This document shows positions 52,954-63,800 of a stretch of 64,000 nucleotides of DNA, one piece after another. Both the position numbers and the translations under genes were made by a program. This DNA is from Rhabdornis inornatus. Lineage: Eukaryota; Chordata; Aves; Passeriformes; Rhabdornithidae. Position 1 is the first letter of the stretch. Every line of letters begins with the position of its first letter. Under the pieces are notes generated by a model, which did no database searches, was not told the DNA's origin, and saw only the letters and a list, made by a program, of their open reading frames with translations. The stretch spans positions 2,185,357 to 2,249,356 of the forward strand of contig VWZS01008810.1 of assembly GCA_013397075.1 (NCBI GenBank), given 5' to 3'.

Positions 52954-53928
52954 TCTTATGTGTCCAATGTTAGAGGAACAAAAGATATTTCTACTCATAC
53001 CTCATAATGAAGGTAGCTTCCATTATTTATTTACAACTCAAAAATCACTTCTGTGGATAATCTTTTTACCTCTGTACGAAGGAAATCCTTCTGTTAGAGA
53101 GGAGGAGCTGTGGTACAGTCTGGACTGATTTTCCCAAGATTCTTCAGACAGAATCTGGCAGTGCAGGAGCTTGAACTTAAACTTGCTAAGTCTAAATAGG
53201 ACAGGCCTATATTTCTGATATGAATTTGCTTTAAAGATCAGAGTAAAATAAAGACATGAAATGTTGAGCAAGTTGATATTCATATCAACTTAGCTAAACT
53301 GAATGCTGCCAGACTAAGAGTACATCCTTCAAAAATTTCTGTCTATAATTTGAAAGCGTAACACAACAGATAAAGCAATCTGAAGAAGATACATAAGAAA
53401 TTGAAATCAAGAAAGAGAAAAAAACTCTAATTTTAAATAGAAATAAGTTGTTACTTCTCTATTGAAATAAACATAATTTTCTTTCAAAGATCATGGAATG
53501 TCCAGCATTTGTGTAAAAAAAATTCAGGTCAAGAAAAGTAGGAATGCCCTCAGTGAAAAACTGACTGGTGACCATATCTCACTATGATCTCTGTCTTTGG
53601 AGGATATCCTAGAAGAATTCCCCTGATAAATGCAATGACCTTGGCAAAGGCAGCAAAACCTTCTTTGTGGTGATACTGAGACCAATTAAATATGTAGTTC
53701 TATAGCATCCCCTTATTGTGGATTATCTTGAGTTGATTCACCACCAAGAGACACATGATGCTCTGGATTATGATCTGTCAGAGACCATGACCAAGGACTG
53801 AATCAGGATCTTGATTTCTGACAGTCATCCAGATTGGGTGGACTTTTTGAATTATAATTTCATATTGTGGCATAGTAATAAATAGTTGGACTTTTTCTGT
53901 AATAATACTATATTCTTGGTTTTCAAAG
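51546..53928 (+). other. ZFHX4: intron
   Basis: This 2.4-kb intron lies between phase-0 junctions, from donor GTAAGT at 51546 to an acceptor AAAG ending at 53928. It contains a TA/CATA microsatellite at 52901-52952. The open frames on either strand are short and lack domains. The 3' end has a mixed pyrimidine tract (CTTTTTCTG ... TTCTTGGTTTTC) before the acceptor. Confidence 0.82.
52901..52952. repeat. (TA)n / CATA microsatellite
   Basis: A compound CATATATA repeat passes into about 14 pure TA units in the intron between the finger-pair exon and the following linker exon. Confidence 0.94.
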
Positions 53929-54046
53929 GTTCCTGTACCAGATGTCATGATGCCCAATAGTATGCTATTGCCAGCAGCTGCTTCAGAGAAATCTGAACGT
54001 GACACACCTGCAACCATTACTGCTGAGGGATCTGGGAAGTATCCAG
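53929..54046 (+). CDS. ZFHX4: ZFHX4 internal coding exon: proline/alanine-rich linker
   Basis: This 118-nt exon has a phase 0 start and a phase 1 end, with acceptor TTTCAAAG ending at 53928 and donor GTATGC at 54047. It encodes 39 codons beginning VPVPDVMMPNSMLLPAAA and ending EGSGKYP, plus the first base of a Gly codon completed by GT in the next exon. There is no zinc finger. The peptide is a flexible linker between the central finger pair and the giant exon. I recognise it as the ZFHX4 segment that precedes a Gly-Glu-Ser-Pro sequence, which is exactly what the next exon supplies. Confidence 0.88.
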
Positions 54047-54870
54047 GTATGCAAGAAAAAGTCCAGACATGTTGAAGCTAGTTATGGGCAATTTAGAAAT
54101 AAATCTACTTGTTATTTAGTAAAAGGAATCTTTTTCTGGCTTCCTTATAGCCACAGAGATAAAAAGATAAATCTAGTGAGAGGTCTGAATTTGGCTGAGC
54201 TAGTAGAATGCACAATTATGCCAGACTGTTTGCTTTTGATGGAAGTAAAATCAAACAGCAGTGCCTAGCCACTTTGAGGGCAAGATCCTCCTTGTTTAAC
54301 CAGCAAATAAGACCCAGTCCCAGAAAAGAGTGGCGCTTTCACCATCAATGGGGAATGTTAGGTAAGTGATTTTGTCTTCATTTCCAATAGCAGGTTTCTG
54401 ATCCTGGACACTTACTGTATTATGCACTGGGAAATTTTGCTAGTTGTCACAGCATGCTCCTCCCTCTCTTCTCAGAACACTATCATCCCTTTTTTAATCA
54501 TCCGTCCTACCTATTGTCCCCATTTTCTACTCTTTCCCTCTTTCCTACTCTTTATTTCCTTTTCTTGTATGGTGCTCCCATTGTACCAATGAACTCCTAC
54601 CTTCTGGCAAAGAAAAGGCCCCTATGCCATTGCTCGGCCAGATGCCACTGCCAGTCTGATCATTGTGTATGAGTTTTATTCCTTTTTTTAAACTCCTGTT
54701 TGTCCTGCCTGCCTTATTTTCTGGGACAAGGACAGGTTGTTATATTTTGTTAAGCTGACACATGGCATACTAGATGCCTTTCTTGATTTCTGATGAAAAA
54801 ATAAATTAAAATGAATACTGTGTGCTTTCTCTTCCACTTGTGTAAAAGGCACTTCACTTTCTTTAACTAG
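54047..54870 (+). other. ZFHX4: intron
   Basis: This 824-bp intron runs from donor GTATGC at 54047 to acceptor CTTTAACTAG ending at 54870 and joins phase 1 to phase 1. It includes a pyrimidine-rich stretch around 54450-54570. No feature beyond the splice signals can be supported. Confidence 0.85.
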
Positions 54871-57800
54871 GTGAAAGTCCTGTGGATGAGAAAAACAACC
54901 CTGGGATCGATGAATCAAAAACTGGAATGGAAATTAAGACTGAGGAACAGAAGCCACCTAAGGAATCTACTGAAACACCAGATTGGAATAAGAGCAGCAG
55001 TAAAGACGTAAAGACCACTGACTCTGTGACAGACCAGCTAAATGAGCAGCAGAAGAAGCAACAGCTGTCTGTTTCTGACCGCCATGTCTATAAGTACCGC
55101 TGTAACCATTGCAGCTTGGCTTTTAAGACTATGCAGAAGCTTCAGATACATTCCCAGTACCATGCTATTCGGGCGGCTACCATGTGTAGCCTTTGCCAAC
55201 GTAGCTTCCGTACATTCCAGGCTTTAAAAAAACACTTGGAAGCAGGCCACCCTGAACTCAATGAAGCTGAACTTCAGCAGCTGTGTGCATCTTTACCTGT
55301 CAATGGTGAACTGTGGGCAGAAAGTGAAAGTATGGCACAAGACGATCATGCACTAGAACAGGAAATAGAAAGAGATTATGAGATGGACCAGGAAGGTAAA
55401 GCAAGTCCTGTAGGAAGTGATAGTAGCTCTATTCCAGATGATATGGGCTCAGAACCAAAGCGGACCTTACCTTTTAGAAAAGGGCCAAATTTTACTATGG
55501 AAAAATTTCTAGATCCATCTCGCCCATATAAGTGTACAGTGTGTAAAGAGTCTTTCACCCAAAAGAACATTCTTTTGGTCCACTATAACTCAGTGTCCCA
55601 TCTGCATAAACTCAAAAAGGTTTTGCAGGAAGCATCAAGTCCTGTCCCTCAAGAAACCAACAGCAGCACTGACAACAAACCCTACAAGTGCAGCATTTGT
55701 AATGTTGCATATAGCCAAAGTTCAACATTGGAAATCCATATGAGATCTGTGCTTCATCAGACAAAGGCAAGGGCTGCAAAACTAGAACCAAGTGGTAATA
55801 TAAGTAGCGGAAATAGTGTAGCAGGGAATGTTAATAGCCCCAGCCAAGGAATTCTAGAATCTGTGAGCTTACCAGCAGTTAACAGCAAAGAAACACATTT
55901 AGATGCCAAAGAATTAAATAAAAAGCAAGCTTCTGAATTAATTTCTGCTCAGCCTACACATCACCCACCCCAGTCACCAGCACAACTTCAAATGCAGCTA
56001 CAGCACGAACTGCAACAACAAGCTGCGTTCTTTCAACCGCAGTTTCTAAACCCAGCTTTTTTGCCTCACTTTCCAATGACGCCAGAAGCACTGCTCCAAT
56101 TTCAACAGCCTCAGTTCCTTTTCCCATTCTATATACCTGGGACAGAATTTAGCTTAAGCCCAGATCTGGGTTTGCCTGGTTCTGCCACGTTTGGTATGCC
56201 TGGAATGGCTGGTATGACAGGATCACTGCTTGAAGATTTGAAGCAGCAGATACAAACTCAGCACCATGTTGGCCAAACCCAGCTACAGATACTGCAGCAA
56301 CAGGCACAACAGTATCAGTCCACCCAACCCCAACTTCAGTCCCAAAAGCAGCAGCAGCAAAGCAGTAAGCTGATGAAAGCAGAGCAAAATACCTTAGTAA
56401 GTACAGACTGCCAGCTGATAAAGGATATACCATCATATAAGGAGTCAGAAGAAGTTTCTGAGAAACACGAGAAGCCAAAGCAAGAATTTACTAATGAGAA
56501 TGAAGGACTAAAAGAAAACAAAGATATGAAGAAGCCAAAATCCTCAGAACCAGCCATCCCACCACCCAGAATAGCTTCTGGAGCAAGGGGGAATGCAGCC
56601 AAGGCTTTGTTGGAGAACTTTGGGTTTGAGTTAGTTATCCAATACAATGAGAACAGACAAAAAGTGCAGAAAAAAAGCAAGACTGGGGATGGTGAAAACA
56701 CAGACAAACTGGAGTGTGGAACCTGCAGTAAGCTTTTTTCCAACATTCTTATTTTGAAGAGTCATCAAGAACACGTGCATGGACATTTTTTTCCATATGG
56801 AGCATTAGAAAAATTTGCCCGACAGTACAGGGAGGCGTATGACAAACTTTATCCAATTTCTCCATCTTCTCCAGAAACACCACCACCTCCACCACCACCT
56901 CCTCCACCGCCTCCTCCTCCTCCTCCTCCAACTCCTTCTCAGCCTTCTTCAGCTGGAGCTGGAAAAATTCAAAACACAACTCCCACACCTTTGCAGGCTC
57001 CACCACCTACACCTCCACCACCACCTCCTCCACCACCACCTCCACCTCCTCCACCACCACCACCATCAGCCCCACCTCAAGTCCAGCTTCCCGTTTCACT
57101 TGATCTCCCACTTTTCCCTCCAATTATGATGCAGCCAGTGCAGCATCCTGCACTGCCTCCTCAGCTTGCCCTCCAGCTGCCACCAATGGATACTTTATCT
57201 GCCGATCTTACCCAGCTTTGCCAGCAGCAGCTGGGATTAGATCCCAATTTCCTGCGGCACTCTCAGTTCAAGCGTCCACGCACAAGAATCACAGATGACC
57301 AGTTAAAAATCTTGAGGGCTTATTTTGATATTAACAATTCTCCAAGTGAAGAGCAAATCCAAGAAATGGCTGAGAAATCTGGTCTTTCACAGAAAGTTAT
57401 CAAGCACTGGTTTCGAAACACGCTGTTTAAAGAACGACAGAGAAATAAGGATTCTCCATATAATTTCAGCAATCCTCCTATAACAGTATTGGAAGACATC
57501 AGAATAGATCCCCAACCTTCAGCTGTAGAACCCTACAAGTCTGATGCATCTTTCAGCAAGAGGTCATCCAGGACTCGGTTTACTGACTATCAGCTTCGTG
57601 TCCTCCAAGACTTCTTTGACACAAATGCTTATCCAAAGGATGATGAAATTGAACAGCTTTCAACTGTACTTAACCTACCTACTCGAGTTATTGTCGTGTG
57701 GTTCCAAAATGCACGACAAAAAGCTCGCAAAAGTTACGAGAATCAAGCTGAAACTAAAGACAATGAGAAAAGGGAACTGACAAATGAGCGTTACATCCGA

Positions 57801-60267
57801 ACCAGTAACATGCAGTATCAGTGCAAAAAGTGCAGTGTGGTTTTTCCCAGGATCTTTGATTTAATTACACACCAGAAAAAGCAGTGTTATAAAGATGAAG
57901 ATGATGATGCTCAAGATGAAAGCCAAACTGAAGACTCTATGGATGCCTCTGATCAAACAGTGTATAAGAACTGTACAGTTTCTGGCCAAAATGACTCATC
58001 AAAAAGCCTGACAGTCGCAGCAGCAAGCTCTGGCTCTGGTTCTAGTACTCCTTTGATTCCATCACCCAAACCAGAACCTGAGAAGGCTTCTCCTAAACCA
58101 GAGTCCACCGAAAAACCAAAACAAAATGAAGCCACCTCTAAGCAAACAGATACAACTTCCCAAAGCACCAAACCTGTACAGTCTACTCCAGCAACATCTT
58201 CTGACCCTCAGTCCTCAGCTTCTCAACCACCGCAACAAAAGCAATCCCAGATTGTAGGGAGACCTCCTTCTACATCACAAAACACACCTGTTCCCTCCAG
58301 TCCTTTGCCAATTTCAATGACTTCTCTACAGAACAGTCTACCTCCTCAGTTATTACAGTATCAGTGTGATCAGTGTACAGTTGCCTTTCCAACTCTAGAA
58401 CTTTGGCAAGAGCACCAGCACATGCATTTCCTAGCAGCCCAAAACCAATTTCTTCACTCCCAGTTTTTAGAAAGACCAATGGATATGCCCTACATGATAT
58501 TTGACCCAAATAATCCTTTGATGACTGGACAATTACTGAACAGCTCTCTTGCTCAGATGCCACCACAAACTGGCTCATCACATACAGCACACCCTGCTAC
58601 AGTTTCTGGTTCCCTGAAACGGAAACTAGATGATAAAGAAGACAATAACTGTAGTGAGAAGGAGGGAGGAAACAGTGGAGAAGATCAACATCGTGATAAG
58701 CGTTTAAGAACTACAATTACTCCAGAGCAGCTGGAAATACTCTACGAAAAGTACCTGCTGGATTCCAATCCCACCAGAAAGATGCTAGATCATATTGCAC
58801 GTGAAGTGGGACTGAAAAAGAGAGTTGTACAAGTCTGGTTTCAGAACACAAGAGCCCGAGAAAGAAAGGGACAATTCCGTGCAGTTGGTCCAGCCCAGTC
58901 CCATAAAAGATGTCCTTTTTGTCGAGCTCTGTTTAAAGCAAAGTCTGCTTTAGAAAGCCACATCCGCTCTCGACACTGGAATGAAGGAAAACAGGCTGGC
59001 TATAGTTTGCCTCCGAGTCCTTTGATATCAAATGAAGATGGAGGAGAAAGTCCACAAAAGTACATATTTTTTGATTACCCATCACTGTCATTAGCAAAAA
59101 CTGAATTATCAAGCGAAAATGAATTAGCCTCCACTGTATCAACCCCTGTTAGTAAAACTGCAGAAATGTCACCGAAGAACCTTTTAAGTCCTTCTTCTTT
59201 TAAAGCAGAGTCTAGTGAGGATATAGAAAATTTGAATGCCCCTCCTGCTGACTCTGGATATGATCAAAACAAGACTGACTTTGATGAGACTTCATCAATT
59301 AATACAGCAATTAGTGATGCCACAACAGGGGATGAGGGGAACAATGAAATGGAAAGCACAACTGGCAGTTCAGGGGATGTGAAACCTGCATCACCCCCCA
59401 AAGAACCAAAACCGCTTGTGAATGACACACTACCAAAAGCAGCAACTACACCTACAAATGAGAATACTGATGATAAATTTCTCTTTTCCCTAACCAGCCC
59501 TTCAATACACTTCAGTGAAAAAGATGGCGACCATGACCAAAGTTACTACATTACTGATGACCCTGATGATAATGCCGATCGCAGTGAAACTTCAAGCATA
59601 GCTGATCCAAGTTCACCTAACCCCTTTGGAGCTAGCAATCCCTTCAAATCCAAAAACAGTGATCGGCCAGGCCACAAACGTTTCCGAACACAAATGAGTA
59701 ACCTTCAGCTTAAAGTTCTCAAGGCTTGCTTTAGTGACTACCGGACTCCAACCATGCAGGAATGTGAAATGCTAGGGAATGAGATTGGTCTGCCCAAACG
59801 TGTGGTTCAGGTCTGGTTTCAGAATGCCCGGGCTAAAGAAAAGAAATTCAAAATTAACATAGGGAAGCCATTCATGATAAATCAGACTGGACCTGATGGG
59901 ACAAAGCCAGAATGTTCTCTATGTGGTGTGAAATATTCTGCACGTTTGTCCATAAGAGATCATATCTTTTCCAAACAGCATATTACAAAGGTGAGAGAAA
60001 CTGTGGGAAGTCAGCTAGACCGGGAGAAGGATTATTTAGCTCCTACAACGGTTAGACAGCTGATGGCACAGCAAGAATTGGATCGCATAAAGAAGGCTAC
60101 TGATGTGCTAGGATTAACAGTACAGCAGCCAGGCATGATGGACAGCAGTTCCCTTCATGGTATCAGTTTGCCAGCAGCTTATCCAGGACTCCCTGGCCTT
60201 CCTCCTGTTCTTCTGCCTGGAATGAATGGTCCATCCTCCTTACCTGGATTTCCACAAAGTTCAAACA
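54871..60267 (+). CDS. ZFHX4: ZFHX4 giant exon: nine zinc fingers and four homeodomains
   Basis: This 5397-nt exon encodes 1798 complete codons and is phase 1 at both ends. The acceptor is AACTAG ending at 54870 and the donor is GTAAGT at 60268. With Val at 54882 as residue 1, C2H2 fingers lie at residues 74-94, 102-123, 218-240, 270-292, 612-633, 1162-1182, 1344-1365 and 1678-1700, and a C2HC variant lies at 981-1002. Homeodomains lie at 796-855, 893-952, 1272-1331 and 1598-1657, each with helix-3 Trp48, Phe49 and Asn51. A Gln-rich segment spans about 360-500 and two poly-Pro tracts span 667-683 and 711-728. This architecture occurs only in ZFHX3/ZFHX4-type factors. I favour ZFHX4 from the recognised sequence around the Q-rich part and the end (YPGLPGLPPVLLPG). 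The role would be a nuclear DNA-binding regulator of neural and muscle differentiation, which is family knowledge. No frameshift is seen. The last coding exon is outside the window. Confidence 0.92.
56880..56930 (+). repeat. ZFHX4: coding CCN repeat, 17-proline tract
   Basis: Seventeen consecutive proline codons (residues 667-683) use mixed CCA, CCT and CCG, with a pure run of six CCT near the 3' end. The tract lies between the fifth finger of this exon and homeodomain 1. Such tracts commonly bind SH3, WW or profilin-type domains. Here a simple-sequence origin is equally likely, and length differences between species are expected. Confidence 0.95.
57012..57065 (+). repeat. ZFHX4: coding CCN repeat, 18-proline tract
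   Basis: Eighteen consecutive proline codons (residues 711-728) follow QAPPPT and are made mostly of CCA and CCT. The tract is separated from the first poly-Pro run by about 27 residues rich in Ser, Ala, Thr and Gln. Homeodomain 1 begins about 67 residues further on. The reverse strand and the other + frames are also open across this region (for example poly-Leu/His in another frame), but that is a by-product of the repeat. Confidence 0.95.
57267..57446 (+). other. ZFHX4: homeodomain 1 of ZFHX4
   Basis: Sixty residues (796-855) begin FKRPRTRITDDQLKIL. Helix 3 reads KVIKHWFRNTLFKERQRN. Trp48, Phe49 and Asn51 are present. Position 50 is Arg instead of Gln and position 53 is Leu instead of the usual Arg, so this domain departs most from the classical DNA-contact pattern among the four. 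It is followed by an acidic/proline linker to homeodomain 2. Confidence 0.95.
57558..57737 (+). other. ZFHX4: homeodomain 2 of ZFHX4
   Basis: Residues 893-952 begin KRSSRTRFTDYQLRVL and have helix 3 VIVVWFQNARQKARKS. Gln50, Asn51 and Arg53 are all present, the typical pattern for TAAT-core binding. A C2HC finger follows after about 30 residues. Confidence 0.95.
58695..58874 (+). other. ZFHX4: homeodomain 3 of ZFHX4
   Basis: Residues 1272-1331 begin DKRLRTTITPEQLEIL and have helix 3 RVVQVWFQNTRARERKG. Gln50, Asn51 and Arg53 are present. A basic KRKLDDKED stretch about 35 residues upstream could serve in nuclear import. A C2H2 finger (1344-1365) follows directly. Confidence 0.95.
59673..59852 (+). 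other. ZFHX4: homeodomain 4 of ZFHX4
   Basis: Residues 1598-1657 begin HKRFRTQMSNLQLKVL and have helix 3 RVVQVWFQNARAKEKKFK. Gln50, Asn51 and Arg53 are present. It is preceded by a long acidic, Ser/Asp-rich stretch (about 1500-1590) and followed by the last finger in the window (1678-1700). Confidence 0.95.
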
Positions 60268-60469
60268 GTAAGTCTATAAGGGGATGATTTTCTGATTTTA
60301 TTAATTTGATCGTCTTGCACAGTCACCATCCCCTCCTAAGACAAAGCATATTATGCATTCCTATCATGCTTGTTAGACTGGTGTGAATAGCTAAAAAGTA
60401 CTCCTATGGGGTATACTCAGTGTATTTCTCCACTGACGCTGTAGCCTGGATGATTTATGTGACTTCTCC

Positions 60470-60509
60470 AAAACAAAAAAAAAAAAAAAAAGAAAAAAAA
60501 AAAAAAAAA
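60470..60509. repeat. A-rich homopolymer tract
   Basis: About 40 nt are almost all A with single C and G interruptions, starting 200 bp inside the last intron of the window. Confidence 0.93.
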
Positions 60510-60751
60510 TGTTTTTAGCCAATACTAGGTTTTTCTAACAAAAGCAATAGAAATATATAATTGTTATACTTATTTGTTTGTTTTGAATGATCCCCCTTTA
60601 GTCAAAACATGGGTTAGAATTTTGTATGTAAATTTTTGTATGCCAATATTTAATGTAATATTGCTTTAAGCACAAAATAGATTCTCACATTGTCAGTTCA
60701 TCAGGCAATTGGTTTGTCCCTTAGACCACTCCAACCTGTTGTTTAATCCAG

Positions 60752-60841
60752 AATAAACGTTTAATATAAATGATGCCCAGGACCCTCTATTATATTTCTG
60801 AATAATTGTCTGCTAAAATAAAAAAGAGTTTGTTGAAGGTG
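60752..60841 (+). terminator. candidate intronic polyadenylation site
   Basis: AATAAA occurs at 60752-60757 and again at 60817-60822. The second is followed within 5-20 nt by a GT-rich stretch (GAGTTTGTTGAAGGTG), the expected order of a poly(A) signal and its downstream element. If the GTAAGT donor at 60268 were skipped, translation would end at 60287 and this site could terminate the transcript. AATAAA is frequent by chance in AT-rich DNA, so this is only a candidate. Confidence 0.3.
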
Positions 60842-63800
60842 ATTTATAAAGGCAGTTTCAATTGTAATCCAAATTCCTGTTTATTAAGTCATTGCAGACA
60901 TGTACCAAAGCTTCATTTGGGCTTGCACTTTTAACAGAACACCTAACTCGTTTTACTGATTGTTTGACTCTCATGTGGCTCTGGGTTTTGCTCACATTGG
61001 AAAGCACTCCCTCCTCCAATGAGTTTTATTGATGTTAAGGAACCACGTTTTCTGCAGCAGGATTTCTTTAGTCCTCAAAGAATGAACCTAATGTATTTCT
61101 TGAACTAGGCTCCAATTTTGCAGTCTAGGTTCATTGTGACTGCAGCCTTGCAGACTGAAGCTCTCACAGTCATCTTCTAATTTTGCATATTCGTATCAAA
61201 TATGTGCACAGAAGAATTAGGAAGCTGGTTACCCCTCACCTCATTTTATCCAGTAATCCCACTTGCTGTTGATCTCTAAACTTTGCTTTAGAAAGCAACA
61301 CACTTTGGCAAGTAAAATAAAGCTTAATCACCAGTGTTAGACATACTGAGACTGCAGCAATGTCTTCTCTGCTACCCAGGTCTACTTTGATTGATGATGA
61401 TCATGTTATTGTTTGCCTAAGTGGTGGTCAAAGCATCTTGTTTTTCTCTTCATTGGATCAGAGAGGCTTTCCTTCCACAATGGAGTCTCTGGCTTAGTGC
61501 CCTCTGGCTTTTGTCAAACACTTATTGGCACAGAGATTGCATATAAAGGAAATATAAAGTTGCTGTATTTCCTTCTTAATGGCATACAGTGTCCTGGTCC
61601 TAAAATGGCTGGTTGTTGTTCATTAAAATTATAGATATGGTTTCTCTATATAACTTTCCTGAATAGCTTTGGCTAGGTTGACTTTCAGGTAAAAAGGGCT
61701 TCAGAAAACTCAGGCTTTTTCTATATTGTTCAAATAAATTTACTTGAATATATATTCTTTTAGTTCAATAGCAGGAAGTTCCCATGCAGAGTGTGTCTGG
61801 GGAATGGTCATAGATTCATGGACTCACCCTCTCAGCAGTGCTCAGGAGCTGTTTAGGAGGAGGCTTATTGGCCTTGGCCAAAACAGTGTCTGTAACAATT
61901 CTGTCTGTTTAAATTTACAGAAGGTTTACTCTCAGTTTTTGGGAAATGTTTCCTGATACTCTTTAACTCACTGGTATCAACCTCAAAGTCTGTAAATTGT
62001 CCTGTTAATAATACAAAAGGCATTATTATAGGCCAGCTGTTCCATAACAATTCCATATTCAGATTTTCTAATTTCCACCAAATACCTCTTCTTTGATATC
62101 ATGCACAGTGCACTGCCAATTGAGATGGATTTTTACCCTCTTTCATCTTTCATTTTCTTAAGGTTAATTAGCCCATTGTGGGCAAAGCCCACTGTGTAAA
62201 CCAGCTACTAGAATCTTGTTGTTAACTTCCTCTTCTGCCATATGCTAAACAGCCCCTACATCCCCCTTTTGTTGCCTGGAAAATACTTGCATACATAAAT
62301 CTCCATTCCCTAATGATACATAATGGAGCTGTGATAGTGAGTGGAAAGAAAAAAATATAAGAGAGATTATTTTAATCATTCATCATAGTAAAACAGTAAT
62401 GTACTTAGATGTGCCGCAGTATATGCTCAACACTAGTATTTTCTGCACCTAATTAACCCATTTCTATTTTCTTCTCTACCCTGCTCTGTCTGATAGCTCA
62501 CATTCATATTTGATGCTAAGAATCATTTAAGAAGTATCATTTTGGAAGCAAGCTTCCAAGCAAGCTTTTCCTTGGCTACAGTTCTTCTTGCAGCGTGTAT
62601 ATTTCCAGTGAGCAGGACAATTGCTCTGCATCGTTCTTTGCATGAAGGATTTGCTGAAGCCCCCTGATGACTCACTATCTTATAGTTCAAGTCTACTTCT
62701 TGTGAATTCCTCTGCAAATGTGTAATTTCTTCTCTCTAGGATCCAAACCCAAAAATGTTCTTCAGAAGAAGCCTCACTGGGATCCCTTATATTGACGTGT
62801 TTACTTGTTTTTACTGATGCTTACAGGGTTGATAGCTGTTTTTCCTGTAGCAAAGCCCATTCATTCTGTCCTACATGTTTGTTTAAGGGATGATGTTAAC
62901 ATTAGTAAGATCCTCGATCTGAAAGAATGTATTTAATCAGACAGGGAACTACTGAAACCTAATTGTAAACATCATGCTTAAAGTTCTCCTTTGTGATTCG
63001 CTTTCCTCATGCTTGACAGAGAAATAACACTGATTAGTTTCACTGGTTAATACAGGTTTGTAAGGGATTTCACTTTCATGTTTGACCATCCACTATTTTT
63101 TATGGATTTCTAAAATACAGAAAATCCACCTAAATTTTGCAAAATACTATTCTTTTTTAAGTGCAGTATTTTTATTTACTTTTACAAAAGGTTTGAAATG
63201 GAACAAATGAAAATAATGCTAATTTGCAAAAGGTGGAATGATACAGTTCATTTTATCTTCTTTATATAGTGCTTAAACTAGATTATTACTTCAGAATATT
63301 ATTAGATTTTGCAAAGTAAGATAGCTTCATTTCTGAATAAAAGGACATATTAACTTTAAATTCTGTTATTTTGTTCTTAAACAAGTGGGTTTTAATGTCA
63401 GTATTATTGTGTGGTTCTGAGACTATATGTCACAATCCTCTCACCTGTGGGATACATTTTTCTAGATAATGAAATTTTACCATCTTATGGGCATCAAATG
63501 CTGAGCAAGGTCTGAAAATTACTGCAGTGTTTGCTCAGCATAATTTCTAATAAGGAGTTATTTGGTAGAATTTTAATTCATACAGAATTTTAGTTTCAGC
63601 TCATCTTTGTTCTTCAAGCTTCTTCTTATTTTCTGGGTGACTGTAGATGGAAGAGTTCACCTGCTGTTTTCAGCTGTTCTTAAAATTCACATTCTCTTTT
63701 TTCTTAGCTTTGTGTTTTACCTATGATCCCTTGCAGAAAGCTAGTGCTTCATCTTGCTTCTAGCTATTGATACTGGTTCTATGAACCTTTTAATGTCATC

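Noticed and set aside
56336..57129. Long antisense and alternative-frame open frames across the Q-rich and proline-rich part of the giant exon
   Set aside because: They are shadows of the ZFHX4 coding frame and its CCN repeats (poly-Glu/Val and poly-Leu/His products).
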